A DNA stretch of 8,109 nt from Acidobacteriota bacterium (lineage in GTDB: Bacteria > Acidobacteriota > Blastocatellia > Pyrinomonadales > Pyrinomonadaceae), in the NCBI GenBank assembly GCA_029777145.1, contig JAKOSS010001009.1, positions 1 to 8,109 on the forward strand, read 5' to 3'. How positions within the stretch are numbered: position 1 is the stretch's first letter; each line of letters opens with the position of its first letter. A program made the position numbers and the translations under genes. Below are positions 5,537 through 8,109 of the stretch, one piece after another. Under the pieces are notes generated by a model. That model did not search any database. It saw only the letters and a list, made by a program, of their open reading frames with translations, and was not told where the DNA came from.

Positions 5537-5989
5537 ATGCAAATCTCAAATCTTAAATCCAAGATCGCAAATGGAGCACCGCGCGTGCCAATATTTCTCA
5601 TTCTGCTCCTGCTTTCGTGCGTCGGCGCGACGGCTCAAAGAAGCTTCGACGGGATCGCAAATGATTACGGACAGGTTGGGATCGTGGCTCATGTGAAGAT
5701 CACGGACGTTCGATTGTCCGCTCCCGACGTCCATCCTCTCTTTGAGGTCAAATGCGTGATCATTGAACGGTTCAAGGGGCAGGTAAGAATTGGTCGTTCG
5801 TTCAAGTACTATTTTCACGCGGAGAAGGGGCGCGGCGTGACGGAGTTGATCGGACAAGAGCGGATTGTGTTCCTCGAAGGGAAGCTTCCGATCCCGTCCG
5901 GCGGCGAGGGTTGGTATGAGCTTGAGAATTCGTGGATCCGCCCAACCAAGGCGCTGAGCCGAAAATTGAGGCGACTTCGAGGGAAATAG
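5537..5989 (+). CDS. Small secreted protein of unknown function
   Basis: From ATG 5537 the protein has 150 residues. A hydrophobic signal core (PIFLILLLLSCVG) ends in A-T-A before Gln34, so the mature protein is about 117 residues. It begins with an NDYGQVGIVAHVKITDV-like strand, continues through F-K-G-Q-V-R-I-G and ERIVFLEGKLP, and has a basic C-terminus. This strand pattern with a conserved F-K-G resembles small secreted OB/NTR-like domains, but I cannot assign a family. The start is uncertain. ATG 5537 gives a basic n-region that is encoded by repeat A (5542-5576) but has no ribosome binding site. GTG 5585 has GGAG 8 bp upstream but yields a 17-residue signal peptide with no positive charge. 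GTG 5513 is also in frame, inside repeat B. No other secretion or enzyme gene adjoins it. Confidence 0.7.
   Translation: MQISNLKSKIANGAPRVPIFLILLLLSCVGATAQRSFDGIANDYGQVGIVAHVKITDVRLSAPDVHPLFEVKCVIIERFKGQVRIGRSFKYYFHAEKGRGVTELIGQERIVFLEGKLPIPSGGEGWYELENSWIRPTKALSRKLRRLRGK
5542..5576 (+). repeat. Family A array, diverged copy 4, at the gene start
   Basis: Five 7-bp units continue in phase: AATCTCA, AATCTTA, AATCCAA, GATCGCA and AATGGAG. It is more diverged than the other three arrays. It lies inside the candidate coding region if ATG 5537 is used, and its last unit supplies the GGAG that could serve GTG 5585. Confidence 0.6.
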
Positions 5990-6024
5990 GGTGATCGCCG
6001 ACTGGCCCTGCATTGTCATCAATC

Positions 6025-6051
6025 ACACGGAGTCCGCGGAGTTCGCAAAGT
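6025..6051 (+). repeat. Three-unit 9-bp repeat upstream of the SRPBCC gene
   Basis: ACACGGAGT, CCGCGGAGT and TCGCAAAGT follow each other with a 9-bp period, sharing a C-rich start and ending in GT. The array ends 16 bp before the ATG at 6068. It is too short and degenerate to be sure it is more than chance. Confidence 0.35.
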
Positions 6052-6067
6052 TGCATAGATAAAAGCT

Positions 6068-6529
6068 ATGACACTCGAAGAACGAATAACCATCAACGGA
6101 TCAAAAGAGGCCGTTTGGACCGTGATCACCGACATAGGGAACGCGGCGGAGATCATCAGCGGGATCGAGAGAATTGAGATCGACGAACCGCCGACCGAAG
6201 GACTCGTCGGGTTAAAGTGGCGGGAAACGCGGATGCTTTTCGGCAAATCGGCGACTGCGGAAAAGTGGATCACCGAAGCAGTCGAGAACGAATTCTACAA
6301 GACGCGCGCGGAAGACGGCGGATTTGTGTTCTTAACGACAAAGCGTATTGCAGATGGCGATGGTGGGGTTATTTTGTCTGAGTATCACGAGTCGAACCCG
6401 CAAGGATTCGCGGCGAAACTGATGTCGATCCCGATGGCGCTTTTCTTCAAGGGAACAATTCGAAAGGCGCTCCTGCAGGATTTGCAGGACATCAAGTCCA
6501 GGGTCGAAAAGGGAGCATCGAACGAATAA
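6068..6529 (+). CDS. SRPBCC (START/polyketide cyclase-like) fold protein
   Basis: This is a 153-residue cytoplasmic protein with no signal peptide. Its opening, LEERITINGSKEAVWTVITDI, is the classic first strand plus helix of the SRPBCC superfamily (strand, then x-x-x-V-W-x-V-I-x-D). A beta-rich middle (VGLKWRETRM, TAEKWITEAVENEFYKTRAE) and a long C-terminal helix (about 130-148, KALLQDLQDIKSRVE) complete the helix-grip fold. Members bind hydrophobic ligands or act as cyclases, dehydratases or stress proteins; the ligand cannot be predicted. No ribosome binding site is obvious before ATG 6068. The TPR-like gene starts 17 bp after its stop, so the two are probably one transcription unit. Confidence 0.8.
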   Translation: MTLEERITINGSKEAVWTVITDIGNAAEIISGIERIEIDEPPTEGLVGLKWRETRMLFGKSATAEKWITEAVENEFYKTRAEDGGFVFLTTKRIADGDGGVILSEYHESNPQGFAAKLMSIPMALFFKGTIRKALLQDLQDIKSRVEKGASNE

Positions 6530-6546
6530 TCTGAGCCGAGGCAACT

Positions 6547-7032
6547 ATGTCGAAAATGCCCGTTGTGACACAAGTTTCGATCATTGGCTCAGTACCACAA
6601 TTAACCGTTCTTTTCCTCCTGATCGGAGGCGGGTTTTTGTGGGCCGGGACGTTTGGGGCGTGGTCGGGCGGAGTCCTTTATTTTGTACTCCGCTTTTCTT
6701 TGCGTGAATTGCCGCACGCGCATCGAAAGGGAATTCGTTTTGTGAATCGTGAACAGTTCAAAGAGGCTGCTCAATGTTTTCTCGATAGTTACGAGTTTTT
6801 TGAAAAGCGGCGCTGGCTGGATCGATATAGATCGATCCTGATGCTTTGCCCTTCGCGGATCAGCTATCGTGAAATGGCGCTCGCGAATTCCGCGTTCTGC
6901 TACGCCCAAACCGGCGACGGCGAGAACGCCCGCCTTTACTATGAGAAGTGCCTTGAACATTTCCCGGACAGCCGTCTTGCTTCAGTCGCCTTAAGGCTAA
7001 TGGACGCAGCGGGAGGGTCTCGGTCGAAATAG
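6547..7032 (+). CDS. Membrane-anchored TPR-like protein
   Basis: This is a 161-residue protein with a hydrophobic N-terminal region (about 19-50) that could span the membrane once or twice, and no cleavage site, so it is likely anchored with its C-terminal part in the cytoplasm or periplasm. The rest is helical and has tetratricopeptide spacing: G-I-R-F-V-N-R-E-Q-F-K-E-A-A-Q-C-F at about 62-78, and A-N-S-A-F-C-Y-A-Q-T-G-D-G-E-N-A-R-L-Y-Y-E-K-C-L at about 114-138, the latter a good TPR (A-x-x-Y-x-x-x-G-x-x-x-x-A). TPR modules bind other proteins; the partner is unknown. A GAGG (6538-6541) lies 5 bp before the ATG. It is probably co-transcribed with the SRPBCC gene, and a REP-like hairpin region follows its stop. 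Confidence 0.75.
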   Translation: MSKMPVVTQVSIIGSVPQLTVLFLLIGGGFLWAGTFGAWSGGVLYFVLRFSLRELPHAHRKGIRFVNREQFKEAAQCFLDSYEFFEKRRWLDRYRSILMLCPSRISYREMALANSAFCYAQTGDGENARLYYEKCLEHFPDSRLASVALRLMDAAGGSRSK

Positions 7033-7114
7033 GACTTGCAAGCACGGACTTCAGCCGGAAATCTCGGGCTGAAGCCCGGGCCTGGCGCGCATTCGCTCCA
7101 ATAGCTGAAGCTAG
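7032..7114. repeat. REP-like element 2 with several hairpins
   Basis: CTTCAGCC (7049-7056) pairs perfectly with GGCTGAAG (7067-7074). The overlapping quasi-palindromes GGGCTGAAGCCC (7066-7077) and TAGCTGAAGCTA (7102-7113) share the core GCTGAAGC. The minus strand from 7114 to 7088 shares CTAGC, CA, GGAGCG and GCG in order with 2399-2423. GGACTT is also repeated at 7032 and 7046. It lies directly after the TPR-like gene and may also limit its transcript. Confidence 0.5.
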
Positions 7115-7222
7115 TGGCAACATGAGATCAGAAAGCCGCAAAACCAAGAAAGTAAGCGTAACGCGAGAAGCACGACGATAAACTGCCTTTGGCTCTCAAT
7201 CGCCCACACAACGAAATTCCTG

Positions 7223-7765
7223 ATGGCAAGAAAGAGCAAAAGAAGAATTAAGAAGATACTCAGAAAGCAAGAGAAACGCTTGAACAGTGCGTTGAAGGCA
7301 TTTGTTGAGGGATATGATTTCAGTTTTCCTACGGATGGCGTTTTTGCCAAAACGCCCGAGGAAGAACGTCAGTTTCGGCTCCTGTTGCGCCTCCGCGGAC
7401 TGGCTGGTGATTTTCTCTGGCTGCGTTTGAAGACGGACGTTCGCTGGCGCGGCAAGGCCTGGTATTTGGATTTCCTTTCCGTTGATGACGTGCGCGTCAC
7501 AGATGATCGCGTTCAATTGAGCGGAGACATTGTCTGGTGGGCGGAAGGCGCGTTTGCCCGCGAGGAATGGTGGCCAAAGGACCACGAAGTTCATCCGACC
7601 GGGTTTTACCGGCGAGTGTTAAGAGGCGACACGGGAAGCCTACAGTACGTCATTGAACCGGTAAAAGGCTGGTTCGGACTCGCCAGGAACGATCGACGCG
7701 ACGCAACCTACGAGATCAAATTCGGGTTCGGAAGCACGTATCTGAAAGTGTCGAACCTGAGGTAA
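7223..7765 (+). CDS. Protein of unknown function, basic N-terminus and Trp-rich body
   Basis: I do not recognise this 180-residue protein. The N-terminus is strongly basic (ARKSKRRIKKILRKQEKRLN) and probably helical. The body is rich in aromatic residues, with W-W at about residues 107-108 and 114-115, and has alternating strand-like segments (YLDFLSVDDVRVT, YEIKFGFGSTYLKVS) suggestive of a small beta barrel or sandwich. No signal peptide, membrane segment or catalytic motif is visible. The basic tail would suit nucleic-acid or ribosome contact, but that is only a guess. No ribosome binding site precedes ATG 7223. The gap before it (7115-7222) holds nothing I can name. Codon use looks like that of its neighbours from about codon 35 on, but the first 35 codons are A-rich. 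Confidence 0.65.
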   Translation: MARKSKRRIKKILRKQEKRLNSALKAFVEGYDFSFPTDGVFAKTPEEERQFRLLLRLRGLAGDFLWLRLKTDVRWRGKAWYLDFLSVDDVRVTDDRVQLSGDIVWWAEGAFAREEWWPKDHEVHPTGFYRRVLRGDTGSLQYVIEPVKGWFGLARNDRRDATYEIKFGFGSTYLKVSNLR

Positions 7766-7869
7766 ATGCGGTTGTCGCGATCGGGCAAGGGCTCCAGTTG
7801 AGTTGAATGTGATCTCTCTCGTCATGAATCACGGTGTCGCGGTGTTTTCAGATTAACGAGCGGAATTCC

Positions 7870-7875
7870 GGAGGT
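7870..7875 (+). promoter_or_regulatory. Shine-Dalgarno site of the right-edge hydrolase gene
   Basis: GGAGGT lies 3 bp before ATG 7879. The match is excellent though the spacing is tight. No other start occurs nearby in this frame, and the signal peptide begins right at this ATG. Confidence 0.7.
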
Positions 7876-7878
7876 TTC

Positions 7879-8109
7879 ATGCGCGCCAAGGCGACCGTAT
7901 TCTTCTGCCTATTAATCATCTTCATCTCAATCGACGTGTCGGCGCAGGACAGGGTGCCGCGGTTCGAGGACGACAAGTGCCCGGTTGCGCTTCCCGCCGG
8001 CGAAAACGCCCGTTGCGGTTATCTCGTCGTCCCCGAGATCAGAAAGATCAAAAACGGCAAGACGATCAGGCTGCCGATAATCATTCTCAAGAGTAAAGAT
8101 CCGAACCCG
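7879..8109 (+). CDS. Secreted alpha/beta hydrolase, S33 peptidase type, partial (3' end outside the window)
   Basis: The first 77 residues are visible. The signal peptide has a basic start (RAK), a hydrophobic core at about 6-18, and V-S-A before Gln23. The mature N-terminus carries the pattern typical of exported S33 hydrolases related to tripeptidyl and prolyl aminopeptidases: a Cys (34) before P-V-A-L-P, then A-R-C-G-Y-L-V-V-P-E (44-53, Cys46), then a strand G-K-T-I-R-L-P-I-I-I-L-K-S (about 60-72). In that family these lead into the GGPG oxyanion segment and a Ser-Asp-His triad, which lie beyond the window edge. Substrate class cannot be judged from this part. The preceding 113-bp gap holds no clear promoter. 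Confidence 0.75.
   Translation, partial: MRAKATVFFCLLIIFISIDVSAQDRVPRFEDDKCPVALPAGENARCGYLVVPEIRKIKNGKTIRLPIIILKSKDPNP

Noticed and set aside
5165..5576. CRISPR array
   Set aside because: The repeats have 7-8-bp periods and no unique spacers of constant length; the two 117-bp copies are a simple duplication.
5164..5601. 145-codon minus-strand open frame across the repeat mosaic
   Set aside because: The peptide is only the heptad-like reading of repeats A, B and C, which lack minus-strand stops by construction.
7803..7860. Promoter for the right-edge hydrolase gene
   Set aside because: TTGAAT-like and GATTAA-like hexamers occur, but no pair has acceptable spacing and similarity.

Overview
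The window reads as a chromosomal segment of a moderately high-GC, Gram-negative-type soil bacterium. My best guess is Acidobacteriota, class Blastocatellia. This is inference from the overall style: secreted proteins cleaved before Gln, a secreted GH78 alpha-L-rhamnosidase, scattered single-domain hypothetical genes, and intergenic spaces packed with short-period repeats. No phage, transposase, CRISPR array or defence system is visible. The genes themselves are mostly ordinary; the unusual part is what lies between them.

Layout. On the minus strand are the 5' part of a secreted protein gene with a GTG start (1-656, running off the left edge) and a complete tRNA-Leu(UAA) (746-832). All other genes are on the plus strand. 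They are an NfeD-like membrane protein (920-1420), a TfoX N-terminal-domain protein (1530-1853), a GNAT acetyltransferase (1884-2375), a large secreted alpha-L-rhamnosidase (2488-5184), a small secreted protein of unknown function (about 5537-5989), an SRPBCC-fold protein (6068-6529), a membrane-anchored TPR-like protein (6547-7032), an unrecognised basic, Trp-rich protein (7223-7765), and the start of a secreted S33-type alpha/beta hydrolase (7879-8109, running off the right edge). The divergent tRNA and nfeD starts share an 87-bp intergenic region that probably holds back-to-back promoters.

Intergenic repeats. The nfeD-tfoX gap (1401-1529) and the rhamnosidase-secreted-protein gap (5165-5576) are built almost wholly from the same small set of short-period repeats, all in the same orientation. 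Family A has a 7-bp period (AATCGCA-like), B a 7-bp period (CAGTGAG/CGGTGAG), C an 8-bp period (GAGTGGGC), and D is a 27-bp unit. The repeats run into the genes: they contain the stop codons of nfeD and the rhamnosidase. Family A arrays end 5 bp before the tfoX start and may encode the N-terminus of the secreted protein. The larger gap also holds a 117-bp direct duplication with 4 mismatches. A similar A-rich element covers both the GNAT stop codon and the rhamnosidase ribosome binding site. A possible REP-like family has two copies on opposite strands (2399-2423 and 7088-7114).

Function. The genes do not form one clear pathway. The tfoX-like and GNAT genes are closely spaced, and so are the SRPBCC and TPR genes, so each pair could be co-transcribed. 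Four proteins carry Sec-type signal peptides, and all four have Gln at the predicted mature N-terminus. The secreted rhamnosidase points to use of plant or microbial rhamnose-containing glycans.
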